This document shows, in pieces, positions 50,170 through 58,897 of a DNA stretch of 64,000 nt. This DNA is from Phycisphaerae bacterium (lineage in GTDB: Bacteria > Planctomycetota > Phycisphaerae > UBA1845 > Fen-1342). The stretch spans positions 1-64,000 of the forward strand of contig JAJVHV010000022.1 in the NCBI GenBank assembly GCA_022072445.1. Direction: 5' to 3'. The notes beneath the pieces were generated by a model. It was not told where the DNA came from, ran no database searches, and saw nothing but the letters and a program-made list of their open reading frames with translations. Position 1 is the stretch's first letter. Each line of letters begins with the position of its first letter. A program made the translations under genes and the position numbers.

Positions 50170-51695
50170 GCGAGCTCCGCCCGCGCTCGCACCGCGACCT
50201 GCGCAGCTATCTCGACTGTCTGAGCGCGTGCGGCCGGCTGCGGCGCGTCGCGGCGGCCGTCGACATCGAGCGCGAGCTGGCCTGTGTGGCCCGCTGGGCC
50301 GTCGAAACGACCGCCGAGCACGCACAATACGCGATCCGCTTCGAACAGCCGCGCGGCTTCGACCTGCCCGTCTGCGTCAATCTCTACACCACGCACGAAA
50401 TGGCCGCCCTGGCCCTGGGCGTCGCGCCAGCCCAGCTCTACGCACACTGGTCGGCGGCGCTGACCACGCCCATCCCGCCGCGCGTCGTCGACCGCGGCGC
50501 GGTGCACGAGCAAGTTCGCACCGCCGCCGACGCGCGCCTGACGCGCATCCCCGCGCCCGTCTGGACGCCCGGACGCGACACGGCTCGCTATTTCTCCGCC
50601 GCCGCGGTCATCACGGTCGATCCGGATACCGGGGTGCAGAACGTCGGCACCTATCGCGCCCAGCTTCACGACGACCAGCACGTCGGCATCTTCTTCGGCA
50701 GCCGGCACCAGCACGGCGCGATGCACTACGCCCGCTGGCAGGCTCGCGGCCGCGCCATGCCCGTCGCGCTGGTCATCGGCGCCGCACCGGCGGTCAATTT
50801 CGCCGCCGCCGCCAAGACCGCCTACGGCGTCGACGAACTGACGATCGCCGGCGGGCTGCTCGGCGAGCCGCTCGACGTGGTCCGCTGCCGTACGTCCGAC
50901 CTGCTCGTGCCGGCCGAGGCCGAGTGCGTCATCGAGGCGACGATCGCGCCCGAGGCGCTGCGCGAAGAAGGGCCGTTCGGCGAAGCGCTGGGCTACATGA
51001 ACCTCAGCGCCCCGGCACCGGCCGCCGAGGTGACCGCGATCTGCATGCGGCGCGACGCGCTCCACCACGGCTACATCCAGCAGCTTCCGCCCACCGACGG
51101 ACATCGCGTCATGGAGCTGGGCGTGCTCGGGCCGCTCTGGCACTATCTGACGAAGCGGCTGGGCGTCCGCGGCGTCCGCGATCTGGCGATCGCTCCCGGC
51201 AGCGCCGCGGTCGCGACGCTGGCCGTCCAGCTCGACGCGGAAGGCGCGCGCTCGGCGGCCTCGATCGGCCGCGCGCTGGCGAAGCTGAACTTCGGCCAGA
51301 AGTTCATCTATCTGCTCGACGCCGACGTGGACATCCGCGACCCGCAGACGCTCAACTGGGCCATCAGCACGCGCGTCGATCCGGCCCGCGACATCACGCT
51401 GATCGACGGCATCCAGACCTGGCAGCTCGACCCGTCGGTCATGCACCGCGCCCAGCGCGACGGCCTCGCCCTGGACGCGGCGCCGTATGCCTCCTCCATC
51501 GCCGTCGTCGACGCGACGCTCAAGTGCCGGGCCCCGGCCATTTCGCTGCCCGATGCAGCCTCCATGCGGCGGGTGCAATCCGACTGGCCGCGCTACGGCC
51601 TGCCCCCGCTCGCGCCGCGCGCGAGACTCGAAACGCTGCTCGCCTCCCATCCGGAGGGGGGACTTGAAATGCCGCCTCCCCGTGGCAGCCCGTAG
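50166..51695 (+). CDS. UbiD-family prenylated-FMN decarboxylase
   Basis: A 509-residue enzyme of the UbiD family, which uses prenylated FMN made by UbiX for reversible decarboxylation of aromatic or unsaturated acids. The catalytic region EALREEGPFGEALGYM carries the conserved Arg-Glu-Glu elements. Other family blocks are NVGTYRAQLHDDQHVGIFF, IGAAPAVNFAAAAKTAYGVD and IYLLDADVDIRDPQTLNWAI. The GTG start overlaps the SDR stop by four bases. No ubiX gene lies in the window. Alone it could be an aromatic-acid decarboxylase; with ACP, SDR and ALDH it suggests a short biosynthetic or catabolic route. Family assignment is firm, substrate unknown. Confidence 0.93.
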   Translation: MSELRPRSHRDLRSYLDCLSACGRLRRVAAAVDIERELACVARWAVETTAEHAQYAIRFEQPRGFDLPVCVNLYTTHEMAALALGVAPAQLYAHWSAALTTPIPPRVVDRGAVHEQVRTAADARLTRIPAPVWTPGRDTARYFSAAAVITVDPDTGVQNVGTYRAQLHDDQHVGIFFGSRHQHGAMHYARWQARGRAMPVALVIGAAPAVNFAAAAKTAYGVDELTIAGGLLGEPLDVVRCRTSDLLVPAEAECVIEATIAPEALREEGPFGEALGYMNLSAPAPAAEVTAICMRRDALHHGYIQQLPPTDGHRVMELGVLGPLWHYLTKRLGVRGVRDLAIAPGSAAVATLAVQLDAEGARSAASIGRALAKLNFGQKFIYLLDADVDIRDPQTLNWAISTRVDPARDITLIDGIQTWQLDPSVMHRAQRDGLALDAAPYASSIAVVDATLKCRAPAISLPDAASMRRVQSDWPRYGLPPLAPRARLETLLASHPEGGLEMPPPRGSP

Positions 51696-51702
51696 AGCAG
51701 TT

Positions 51703-51815
51703 GGCACAGCCGCCCTCGGCTGTGTGCACACGAGGCAGCTGTAGGCCGGGCTGGGTTCACGAAGCCCAGCCCTTGCCCAGGATGACCGCTTCGAAACTCA
51801 GCCCAGCCTACGAGA
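51703..51815. repeat. Intergenic palindromes
   Basis: CACAGCCG pairs with CGGCTGTG around CCCT at 51705-51724, the same stem as at 30364-30387. An imperfect inverted repeat then spans about 51741-51812: TAGGCCGGGCTGGGTT against AACTCAGCCCAGCCTA, with an inner stem GGGCTGGGTTC and GAAGCCCAGCCC. These lie between convergent genes. Confidence 0.75.
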
Positions 51816-51818
51816 TCG

Positions 51819-53336
51819 CTACGGCCGCGCGTCGCCGGCACCTCGCGCCGGCTGCGACGCCGCAGTCTTGTCGGCGGCCTGGCGCTGCTCGCGCGTCGGA
51901 AGCTTGTCGAGCCGCGGCTTGAGCTGTTTTTCGAAGATGTCGTCGATCGGCCGGCGAAGCTCGCTGGGGCGCGCGTTGTGCCGGCGGAGGTCGTCGGTGT
52001 TGCCGGTCTTCCGCGCCTGTGTGAAATCCGCCTGAACCTTGTAGAAATCGGACTTGTGCCGGTTCAGATACTGCCCGCCGTCGGCCTGGCAAGCGCGCAG
52101 AATCTGCCACGCTTTCTGCTGCTGCTCGTCGTTGAGCGCGAATCGCCGGCAGAAATCCACGACGTAGCGCTCCCACTCGGTGAGCGGCTTGTTCTGAGCC
52201 GACGTGAACGCCATCTCGCGGTCGTGTCGTTCCCAGCGCTCGATCTGCTCCGGCGTCATGTACGGGCTGTGCTCGCCACGCTTCTTCGCCTCGAGCGTCG
52301 GGCCCAGCGGCGCGCCCGTGCGGCGCGCTTCCTTGCACTCGGCGAAGGTGATGATGCGACCGTCGTGCCAGAAGAGTGTGCCGTGCCCCGATGGATCGCG
52401 AAAATTCTGCGGCACAATGTTGAACCCCGACTCCAGTCCGAGGTCGGCACCGCTGGATTCCACTGCATCGTCCGCGCGATTCAGCGCCGCCTCAGTGACG
52501 CGGTATGATTCAACCAGCGTGCCGCCGCTGTAATAGTCGACGGCGGCGGGGAACCAGACCTCGCCGCATTGTGCGAGCTCGCATCGGCACTCGGCTTTGA
52601 CGCTGCCGGCCGCGTCGACCCATTCCACGCGTTCGGCGTTCCAGCCGCGATCGGCATTGATGATCCAGCGGACGGCGTTTCCGTCCGCCAGGCGGCCGAC
52701 GACTTCATAGCGCGAGCCTGACTGGGATTGCGACCACTCGACGAGTGGCGCTTCCATTCCGTCGGCGACGCGCGCGCCGAGCGTACTCAGGCAGGTGATG
52801 CCGTCACGGAACGAAACAGTGTTGCCCGGAAATATGCCGAGCGTCCGAACATCGCGAAAGTCCCCGGGGTCGGGAGGCTCGTTCGCGTCCTCGGCTGGGA
52901 GATCGCCGACGGCGCGCCACAGCAGCGCGCGGACGTCCGTGCGGGCGTGATGCCACACGCCGTCACGATTTCGCATATAGAGCTCGGGAAAGCGGCTCCG
53001 CGGTTTGCCCGACGACTCGTCGTAGCGGACCCATCCGTCCTGATCGCCGACCTGCTCCAGAATCATGTCGCCATTGAGCGCATAACGGCTGTGGAATGTG
53101 AACGTGCGGCCGGGTAACCGGCGATGATCCGTCCACGTCCAGCTCATCCGACCGCTGACGACCGAGTTGCGGGCCTCCTCGAGCGCACGCAGCGCGGCGG
53201 GCTTGTCGGCGCAGAAAGCGGTGAACCAGATGGGGGCATACAGAATCGTCGAGCAGTGCATGATCAACTCAGCCCGAACGCGCGCAGCAGCCAATCGCGA
53301 CTGTACGGGCAGAATCGGAAGCTCCGGGTAGCTCAT
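51819..53336 (-). CDS. Hypothetical protein with lipoprotein-sorting-like beta domain
   Basis: A 505-residue protein, family not recognised. The first half is beta-rich (SGRMSWTWTDHRRLPGRTFT, RYDESSGKPRSRFPELYMRN, VDAAGSVKAECRCELAQCG) and resembles the LolA/DUF-type half-barrels of planctomycete outer-membrane sorting proteins, which is a weak inference. The C-terminal part is helical and charged (EQIERWERHDREMAFTSAQN, LNDEQQQKAWQILRACQADG). TATGAT lies exactly 6 bases before the ATG at 53336. A second ATG at 53261 would begin with a signal-like segment (MHCSTILYAPIWFTAFCA). The gene starts 12 bases after the glycosylase stop. Confidence 0.6.
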   Translation of the reverse strand: MSYPELPILPVQSRLAAARVRAELIMHCSTILYAPIWFTAFCADKPAALRALEEARNSVVSGRMSWTWTDHRRLPGRTFTFHSRYALNGDMILEQVGDQDGWVRYDESSGKPRSRFPELYMRNRDGVWHHARTDVRALLWRAVGDLPAEDANEPPDPGDFRDVRTLGIFPGNTVSFRDGITCLSTLGARVADGMEAPLVEWSQSQSGSRYEVVGRLADGNAVRWIINADRGWNAERVEWVDAAGSVKAECRCELAQCGEVWFPAAVDYYSGGTLVESYRVTEAALNRADDAVESSGADLGLESGFNIVPQNFRDPSGHGTLFWHDGRIITFAECKEARRTGAPLGPTLEAKKRGEHSPYMTPEQIERWERHDREMAFTSAQNKPLTEWERYVVDFCRRFALNDEQQQKAWQILRACQADGGQYLNRHKSDFYKVQADFTQARKTGNTDDLRRHNARPSELRRPIDDIFEKQLKPRLDKLPTREQRQAADKTAASQPARGAGDARP

Positions 53337-53342
53337 GACGAC

Positions 53343-53348
53343 ATCATA
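53343..53348 (-). promoter_or_regulatory. -10-like TATGAT exactly 6 bases before the start
   Basis: The minus-strand TATGAT, adjoining the stop codon of the upstream glycosylase gene, puts the predicted +1 at the A of the ATG at 53336. No close ribosome binding site is present. Confidence 0.45.
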
Positions 53349-54236
53349 TCAAAGCTCCTCCACCGTCCTCGGCCAATCGTCTTTCAGCAGCCGCGAGAGC
53401 GAGCGGTCCGCCAGCACGCGCCCGCCCGTCTGGCACGTCGGGCAATAATTCGTCTCGTTCTCGGCGTAGCGAATCCGCTGCACCGCAGTCCCACACGCCG
53501 GGCAGGGCTGGCCGAACTTCCCGTGCACGGCGAACTCCGGGCGGAACGCCGTGATGTCGCCGGGGCCGGGGAAGCGCTGCGCGAAGCGCGCCACCAGCCG
53601 GTCGCGCCAATCCGACAGCACCGCCACGCACGCCGCCCGCAGCCGCTCGACCTCGGCCGGCGTGAGGCGCTGCGTCAGCGCCACCGGCGAGAGCCGGGCC
53701 GCGTGCAGGATCTCGTCGGAGTAGGCGTTGCCGATGCCGTCGAACAGGCGCGGGTCGGTCAGGGCACGCTTCAGCGTGCGATTCTCGCGCCTCAGCCGCC
53801 CGGCGAATTCGGCGGCGCCGGCGAAAACGCAGTCGAGCCCGCCCGGATCGTGCGCAGTGAGCGCGGCCCGCCCGCGCACGACGGACAGCGCCGCGCGCTT
53901 GGTCTTTCCCGCTTCGGTCATGGCGAGCGCGCCGTGCTCGAACGTCAGCACCGCCAGCGTGATCCGCGCCGGAGGCCGGCGCTGCGGCGCGAGCCATTGC
54001 AGGCGCCCGGCGATCATCAGGTGCAGCACGGCGAACAACTCGTCGGAAAGCTCGAAGACGATCCGTTTGCCCAGCCGTCGCACGCCGCGCATCTCGCGCC
54101 CGATGAGGGCCTCGATCGGCGGCTCGACGCTGCGCAGCAGGAAGGGGCTGCGGATCTGCACATCGAGGATGGTGCGACCCGCAACGCACCGCCGCAGACA
54201 CGACAGGTATGCCTCGATGTCGGGTAATTCGGGCAT
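53349..54236 (-). CDS. Fpg/Nei-family DNA glycosylase
   Basis: A 295-residue DNA glycosylase/AP lyase for oxidised bases. After start-Met removal Pro2 is the nucleophile, followed by Glu3 in MPELPDIEAYLSCL. The beta-hairpin lysine is in RRLGKRIVFEL, the helix-two-turn-helix is in DPRLFDGIGNAYSDEIL, and a CxxC-16-CxxC zinc finger (CPACG to CPTCQ) lies near the C-terminus. About 27 residues follow the zinc finger, more than in Escherichia coli MutM. Whether it prefers oxidised purines (MutM) or pyrimidines (Nei) cannot be told. TACACT lies 11 bases upstream of the ATG. Confidence 0.93.
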   Translation of the reverse strand: MPELPDIEAYLSCLRRCVAGRTILDVQIRSPFLLRSVEPPIEALIGREMRGVRRLGKRIVFELSDELFAVLHLMIAGRLQWLAPQRRPPARITLAVLTFEHGALAMTEAGKTKRAALSVVRGRAALTAHDPGGLDCVFAGAAEFAGRLRRENRTLKRALTDPRLFDGIGNAYSDEILHAARLSPVALTQRLTPAEVERLRAACVAVLSDWRDRLVARFAQRFPGPGDITAFRPEFAVHGKFGQPCPACGTAVQRIRYAENETNYCPTCQTGGRVLADRSLSRLLKDDWPRTVEEL

Positions 54237-54300
54237 GTCAACTGGGCAGTGTACCCCCGACCGGCGTCAGGGCTTCGGATGCCCGGACTGGCGTCGGCGC

Positions 54301-54660
54301 GGTCCGGATGGGCCGTCCGACCAGCGCCGACCATCCGAACCCCTCACGCGAGTGAGGGGTCGGAGGCGGGTGGCGCGCGCGGCGTCAAGAAACGCCGCCA
54401 AGGCGCGGAGGTGTCGGCGCGGTTCGGATGGGCCGTCCGACCAGCGCCGACCATCCGAACCCCTCACGCGAGTGAGGGGTCGGAGGCGGGTGGCGCGCGC
54501 GGCGTCAAGAAACGCCGCCAAGGCGCGGAAGCGTCGGGGCGGTCCGGATGGGCCGTCCGACGAGCGCCGACCATCCGAACCCCTCACGCGAGTGAGGGGT
54601 CGGAGGCGGGTGGCGCGCGCGGCGTCAAGAAACGCCGCCAAGGCGCGGAGGCGTCGGGGC
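54301..54660. repeat. Three tandem 120-bp repeats
   Basis: Units at 54301-54420, 54421-54540 and 54541-54660 are nearly identical. Each contains the hairpin ACCCCTCAC/GTGAGGGGT with a GCGA tetraloop (first copy 54339-54360) and a second small stem GGCGT/ACGCC. Because 120 is a multiple of three and stop codons are rare, long frames cross it, but they carry no protein signature. The GAACCCCTC and GAGGGGTCGG core resembles the repeats at 1-345 and 24.2-24.4 kb. Confidence 0.95.
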
Positions 54661-54722
54661 GCGGAGGCATTGCGCCGCGGAGGCGTCCCGGCGCGGAGGC
54701 ATCGCGCCGCGGAGGCGTCCCG
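54659..54722. repeat. Two tandem 32-bp repeats next to the 120-bp array
   Basis: Units at 54659-54690 and 54691-54722 read GCGCGGAGGCAT(T/C)GCGCC then GCGGAGGCGTCCCG, differing at one base. They appear to extend the GCGCGGAGGCGTC end of the 120-bp unit. Confidence 0.88.
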
Positions 54723-54806
54723 GCCCAGGTGCGTCCTCGCCGTGCGGCCCCCGACTGGCGTCGGGGGTTCGGATTGGTCCGACTCGTGGCACCTGGGCAG
54801 TGCGAA

Positions 54807-54834
54807 GGCAGGTCGCCGACAGCGGCGACCTGCC
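54807..54834. repeat. Hairpin GGCAGGTCGCC/GGCGACCTGCC
   Basis: An 11-bp perfect stem with a 6-base loop, downstream of the subtilase gene. It belongs to the same family as the hairpins flanking the methyltransferase gene. No T tract follows on either strand. Confidence 0.75.
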
Positions 54835-54877
54835 CGACTTCGTGGCTCCGTGGCTTCGTGGCTTCGTGGCTTGCCGT

Positions 54878-57316
54878 TTACGGCCCCGTCAGACACGCGA
54901 CAAAGTCGTCCACGTCAAACCCGTTGACGCTGCCGTCGCCGTTCGTGTCGCCGACGCATTCGGCGCAGGGCGTGCCAGTGCCCGCGAGCAGACCGACGAA
55001 GGGCTCGACGTCGAAGCCGTTCACGCTGCCGTCGCAGTTCGCGTCGCACGGATTCCCCGCCCCGACCGTCAGATCGGCCGAGAACGTCACGTCCACCGTG
55101 CACAGGTCGGTGATGACGCAGTCGTATGACCCGGCGTCGCTGAGACTGACCGGGCTGATGACCAGCGTCGGGTTCGTCTCGCCCGGCAGGTCGGCGAAGT
55201 CCTTGCGCCACTGGAATGTCACCGGGTCGGTGCCGGTCGCGGCCGTGGTAAACGTGGCGGTGCCGCCCTCGCACGCCTGCTGATCGCTGGGCTGTTCCGT
55301 GATCTGCAGCTCGTTGCACGTCACGTCGAGCACGTCACCGGTGATCACCAGTGCGTAGCCCTGGCTGCCGGTGCTGACCGACGCGGCGCTGATCGTCGCG
55401 CTCCACACGCCCGTCTCCGGGTTGCTCAGGTGCACCTGCTCGACGTTGTTCTTGGTGTCGGCGGTCCCGCCGGTGATGCTCACGCCCGTGGACGTGTTGA
55501 AGACGTTTCCGCGGTACGTCGCGCTGGGCGAGTCGACCACCAGGTCGATGTTGTTGATCACCGGGTTGCTGGCGTTGGCCGCGCCCGGCGCGTCGTGGAA
55601 CGCCAGCGTGACGCGCAGTTGCTGGGAACCGCCCTGCACCGTGAAGTTCACCGTGACGCTCTCGCCGGTGGTCAACGCGTCGCCGGTGTTGTTTCGCACG
55701 TCGCGAACGATCAGCTTGCGTGCGTCGCCGGTGAAGAAGAGCGCGTTATCGGCCAGCACGCGGCCCCAGCCCTCGCGGTTCGACGGATAGCCCGTGACGC
55801 CGGTCATGTCGACCGACGAGTTGATCAGGGCCGCCTTGATCAGCGCGCCCGACGGCGTGAACCCGTCGCCGCCGACCGCGGCCCCGCTCGGATAGTAACC
55901 GGCGGCGAAATACTGCCGCACGAGCAGGCCGGTACCGGCGATGGCCGGGCTGGCCATCGACGTCCCCGTCAGGCTCGCCGTGCTGCAACCGCTGCTGCCG
56001 CTGGACGAATTCGTCCCGCAGCCCGGGGCGTAGATTTCGGGCTTCCGGCGGCCGTCGGCAGTCGGACCCTGTCCGCCCGAGCAGTGGTTGCCCTGGCTGG
56101 GCGAATCCTGCGATGCGCCGACCGCCATGCAGTTCTTGGCGTTCTCGGGGTTCTTGAGCGTGCTCAGGTTGGTGACGGCGAAGCAGACGAGCTGGTCGTC
56201 GAATTGCCAGGAGAAGTTGTCGATTCCGCGGCACATGCCGTCGTACACGGTGGTGCCGTCGTTGCCCCAACTGTTGGTGTGCACCGTCGCGCCCTGCCCG
56301 CGATGCGTGTTCAGGCGATTGAACATCGCCGTCTCGCCGAAGCCGGGAATGCTGTTGTGACACAGGCGCCCGAGGTAGGCCACGCCGCGCGCGTTGTCGT
56401 TCGCGCCGCTGTCGCCGACCGCCGTGCCGGCCGTGTGCGTGCCGTGCTGGTCGTAGCCCTGGGTGGTGTTATAGGCCTGGATCTTGCGGTGATTCGAGCC
56501 GATCGGATCGGTGTCCACAAACGAACAGTGGTTGACGGCGAGCTGGCCGTCGATGTGACCGAGAATCTGCCCCTCGCCGTGAATGCCGTTGTTGTACAGC
56601 GGCGTGACGTTGTTCTGGTTGCTCTGCACAATCCAGCGGTTGCTGTTGTTGCGGAGCGTGAGTTCCGGGAATTCCTCGACCCACTGCACGCGGCTCAGCA
56701 GCGCCAGCGACCCTTCCGTACCCTGCGGCGCGCGGACGTGCACCAGTTGGTCGCCGCCGGCGTTCTCGTGAAACGCGATCTCGACGCCCGCGATTGCCGC
56801 GACATCGGTCAGGGCGGCGTCCATGTCGGCGCCCGCGAAAAGCTGCACGAGCAGGAGCACTTCGCCGGCGTCGGCGATGGCCTGCCGCCCCGGCGTCTGA
56901 TAAACGCGCTGGCCGATTTCCGGATCGAGTTTCCAAGTCGCGTCGAAATAGCCAACCCAGCCGACGAATCCGGTGCCACGCAGCGCCGCGGGCGACACGC
57001 CGGCAAGCTGCGCGATGTACGCGTTCTGCGGCAGATGGTCATAGAGCACGACGCCGAGCGCGGTGAGCACCTCGCGGCGGGCGCGGGTGATCGGTCCATC
57101 GAGCTGGATCAGATAATGCTCGTCGGCGGCGAAGGGCGCGTCGGCCGCAAGGAGATTCGGCAGATCGGCCGTCGAGATGTCGCCCGCACGCAAGTTGAGT
57201 GTGTCGGGCGCATCCGGCGACACGAATCGCCGAGACTCGGCGGCCCAAGCGACGGTGCCCAGCACAGCGACAATTGCCCCCAACGCGGCTCTCCGCCGCA
57301 GGTGATCGAAAGACAT
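54878..57316 (-). CDS. Exported subtilisin-like protease with Ig and dockerin-like C-terminal domains
   Basis: An 812-residue S8 serine protease. Signal peptide 1-25, a propeptide-like region to about 225, then the catalytic triad: Asp256 in LGHIDGQLA, His291 in DQHGTHTAGTAVG and Ser453 in TGTSMASPAIAGTG. A beta-sandwich (about 520-660, as in kumamolisin/Kp43-like subtilases) and an Ig-like domain (about 670-745, ITEQPSDQQACEGG, WRKDFADLPGETNP) follow. Two dockerin-like loops, CDANCDGSVNGFDVEPFV and GDTNGDGSVNGFDVDDFV, end the protein. The tail matches that of the small protein at 3928. AAGGAGGAG and a TACAAT 22 bases upstream support the start. It is probably surface-displayed. Confidence 0.93.
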   Translation of the reverse strand: MSFDHLRRRAALGAIVAVLGTVAWAAESRRFVSPDAPDTLNLRAGDISTADLPNLLAADAPFAADEHYLIQLDGPITRARREVLTALGVVLYDHLPQNAYIAQLAGVSPAALRGTGFVGWVGYFDATWKLDPEIGQRVYQTPGRQAIADAGEVLLLVQLFAGADMDAALTDVAAIAGVEIAFHENAGGDQLVHVRAPQGTEGSLALLSRVQWVEEFPELTLRNNSNRWIVQSNQNNVTPLYNNGIHGEGQILGHIDGQLAVNHCSFVDTDPIGSNHRKIQAYNTTQGYDQHGTHTAGTAVGDSGANDNARGVAYLGRLCHNSIPGFGETAMFNRLNTHRGQGATVHTNSWGNDGTTVYDGMCRGIDNFSWQFDDQLVCFAVTNLSTLKNPENAKNCMAVGASQDSPSQGNHCSGGQGPTADGRRKPEIYAPGCGTNSSSGSSGCSTASLTGTSMASPAIAGTGLLVRQYFAAGYYPSGAAVGGDGFTPSGALIKAALINSSVDMTGVTGYPSNREGWGRVLADNALFFTGDARKLIVRDVRNNTGDALTTGESVTVNFTVQGGSQQLRVTLAFHDAPGAANASNPVINNIDLVVDSPSATYRGNVFNTSTGVSITGGTADTKNNVEQVHLSNPETGVWSATISAASVSTGSQGYALVITGDVLDVTCNELQITEQPSDQQACEGGTATFTTAATGTDPVTFQWRKDFADLPGETNPTLVISPVSLSDAGSYDCVITDLCTVDVTFSADLTVGAGNPCDANCDGSVNGFDVEPFVGLLAGTGTPCAECVGDTNGDGSVNGFDVDDFVACLTGP

Positions 57317-57611
57317 TCGCTCCTCCTTCGTGTGTCGAATTGTAGGACCGCCGACCCAGCGCGAGCCGGATGGTTGCGAGCCGCCATTCTAATGTCGCGC
57401 GGGGCTGGATCGGAAGCAGATTTTCCGGACGGGAGCGTGGCTGCCGGCGTTATGGGTCCCGGGCAGCCGGCATGCTCTCGAAGGTGGCACGCTCGCTCTG
57501 GTGCCATGCGCTCGCTCGTGGCGTCTTTGCTCCGGGTCGCATGCTCTCGCCGCCAGGCGTGAGCATGCCGTCATCGAACGCGCATGGCCCGCACCAGCGC
57601 GCCACGCGCGC
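57317..57611. other. Intergenic region between two minus-strand genes
   Basis: About 295 bases. Apart from the subtilase promoter region at its left end, it holds only small inverted repeats such as GCCGGC pairs near 57440 and 57470. No gene is supported. Confidence 0.45.
57339..57344 (-). promoter_or_regulatory. -10-like TACAAT for the subtilase gene
   Basis: Minus-strand TACAAT predicts a 16-base leader that carries the AAGGAGGAG ribosome binding site. No -35 is evident. Confidence 0.45.
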
Positions 57612-58838
57612 TCATGTCCGCCGCCCCTCGCCGCTCCGCTTCGCGCTTCGACCCACATGCGACGTCAGCACGTCGATCGCCGCGGCCGGCGGCTTGACGC
57701 GCCCCGAATCCGGATCGCAGCAAAGACCGATACGCACCAGCGTCGCCAGCGCGTCAGCCGCGTCGAACACCGCCGCAACGCCGAATTCTTCGCGCAAATA
57801 CGCGTCCGCGACCAAGCGGATTCGACGGGCGACGGCGTCGCGATCCGCCGCGCCGCCGCCGTGCGCGCCGGCTTCGACCGGCCCAGCCGAATCACACCAG
57901 CAGATCGCGTACGCGAGCAGAGCCTCCTTCAGCTCCTCCTGCGCGACCATGAACGCCAGCGAGTGAACCACACCGGCGTTGTTGGCCAGATTCTGGTAAT
58001 AAAGATTGCGCGTGCGTTGAGAATCGCGCTCGATCCGCGCCACGCGATAGCCCAGCAGCGTCCGCACGGTCAGCACGACGAAGCCGATCAGCAGCACCCA
58101 CATCAGCTTGGTCCACGCAATCAGCCCGGTCAGCAGGTTCAGCACTTTGCTGCTGCTCGACCACACGATCCCGGCGCCACCGCCGAACACCTTCAGGCGA
58201 TCGAACCAGCCCATCCGGACTTCGGCGTGCGGCAGGAGCGCCTCGACGTCGCCGACCGGGATGTCCTTGAACAGTTTCAGCAGCAGGTGCGACTCGCCGC
58301 GCATCCGCGCCACCACCGCCAGCCGCCGATAAACCTGGAATTCGCCCTCGACGCCGCGCAGCGGGTGTCTCAGCGTGCGGCGGCGGCGGCGCGCCGCCCC
58401 CCTGCCGCGCACCCAGATGCTGAGCTGCTCGATCCGCTCGGCACGCAACCGGACGCGCAGCCCATGCGAGTTCGCGATCCGGATCGCGTCGTCAATGCCG
58501 GCTTCCGACAGCCGCTGGAAGTTGCACTTGGTCAGCAGATGTCCCAATCGCCGTTCGACCTCGCCGAGCAGACCGTCGCCGCCGGCGCCGTCGCCGTCCA
58601 ACGTCCGCGGCGCGATGGTGTCGCGGTCGGGATTGAACGGCCCGTAGCAGCGGCACAGCTCGCGCTCCAGTTCGAGCGCTTCCTGCTCGACCACATCCCG
58701 AATCAGCTCGGCGATGCGCTCGATCTCGGAACCAAGAGACGCGAAACGCGTGCGGTCCGCGGTGATCGCCGCCGCCAGATCGTGCGCATCGAGCGGAATG
58801 AAGCGGTCGGCGGCTTGCGGACGTTCGGGAGTGTGTAT
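57612..58838 (-). CDS. DUF3754 (TMEM143-like) membrane protein lacking a canonical start
   Basis: Two membrane helices (VLNLLTGLIAWTKLM, WVLLIGFVVLTVRTLLGY) and the family blocks YGPFNPDRDT, LKLFKDIPVGDVEALLPHAE and the helical C-terminus identify DUF3754. The first usual start codon is a GTG at 58694, but the same frame upstream still encodes family-like sequence (DRFIPLDAHDLAAAI, FASLGSEIERIAELI). In that stretch there is no ATG, GTG or TTG before an in-frame stop near 58862. An ATA at 58838 is the best-placed candidate start. The ATG at 58863 is in another frame. A start-codon mutation, an indel or a rare start are all possible. The function of the family is unknown. Confidence 0.7.
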   Translation of the reverse strand: MHTPERPQAADRFIPLDAHDLAAAITADRTRFASLGSEIERIAELIRDVVEQEALELERELCRCYGPFNPDRDTIAPRTLDGDGAGGDGLLGEVERRLGHLLTKCNFQRLSEAGIDDAIRIANSHGLRVRLRAERIEQLSIWVRGRGAARRRRRTLRHPLRGVEGEFQVYRRLAVVARMRGESHLLLKLFKDIPVGDVEALLPHAEVRMGWFDRLKVFGGGAGIVWSSSSKVLNLLTGLIAWTKLMWVLLIGFVVLTVRTLLGYRVARIERDSQRTRNLYYQNLANNAGVVHSLAFMVAQEELKEALLAYAICWCDSAGPVEAGAHGGGAADRDAVARRIRLVADAYLREEFGVAAVFDAADALATLVRIGLCCDPDSGRVKPPAAAIDVLTSHVGRSAKRSGEGRRT

Positions 58839-58897
58839 TTCCGGACCGATCGACGAACCTCATTTCGGTCAACCGTTGTCGCGCGACTTTCCGACCG

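Noticed and set aside
54249-55283. Open frames crossing the 120-bp array as a 40-residue repeat protein
   Set aside because: The period of 120 keeps all frames in phase and stop codons are scarce in GC-rich DNA. No ribosome binding site, signal peptide or similarity supports a repeat protein, and the frame runs antisense into the subtilase gene.
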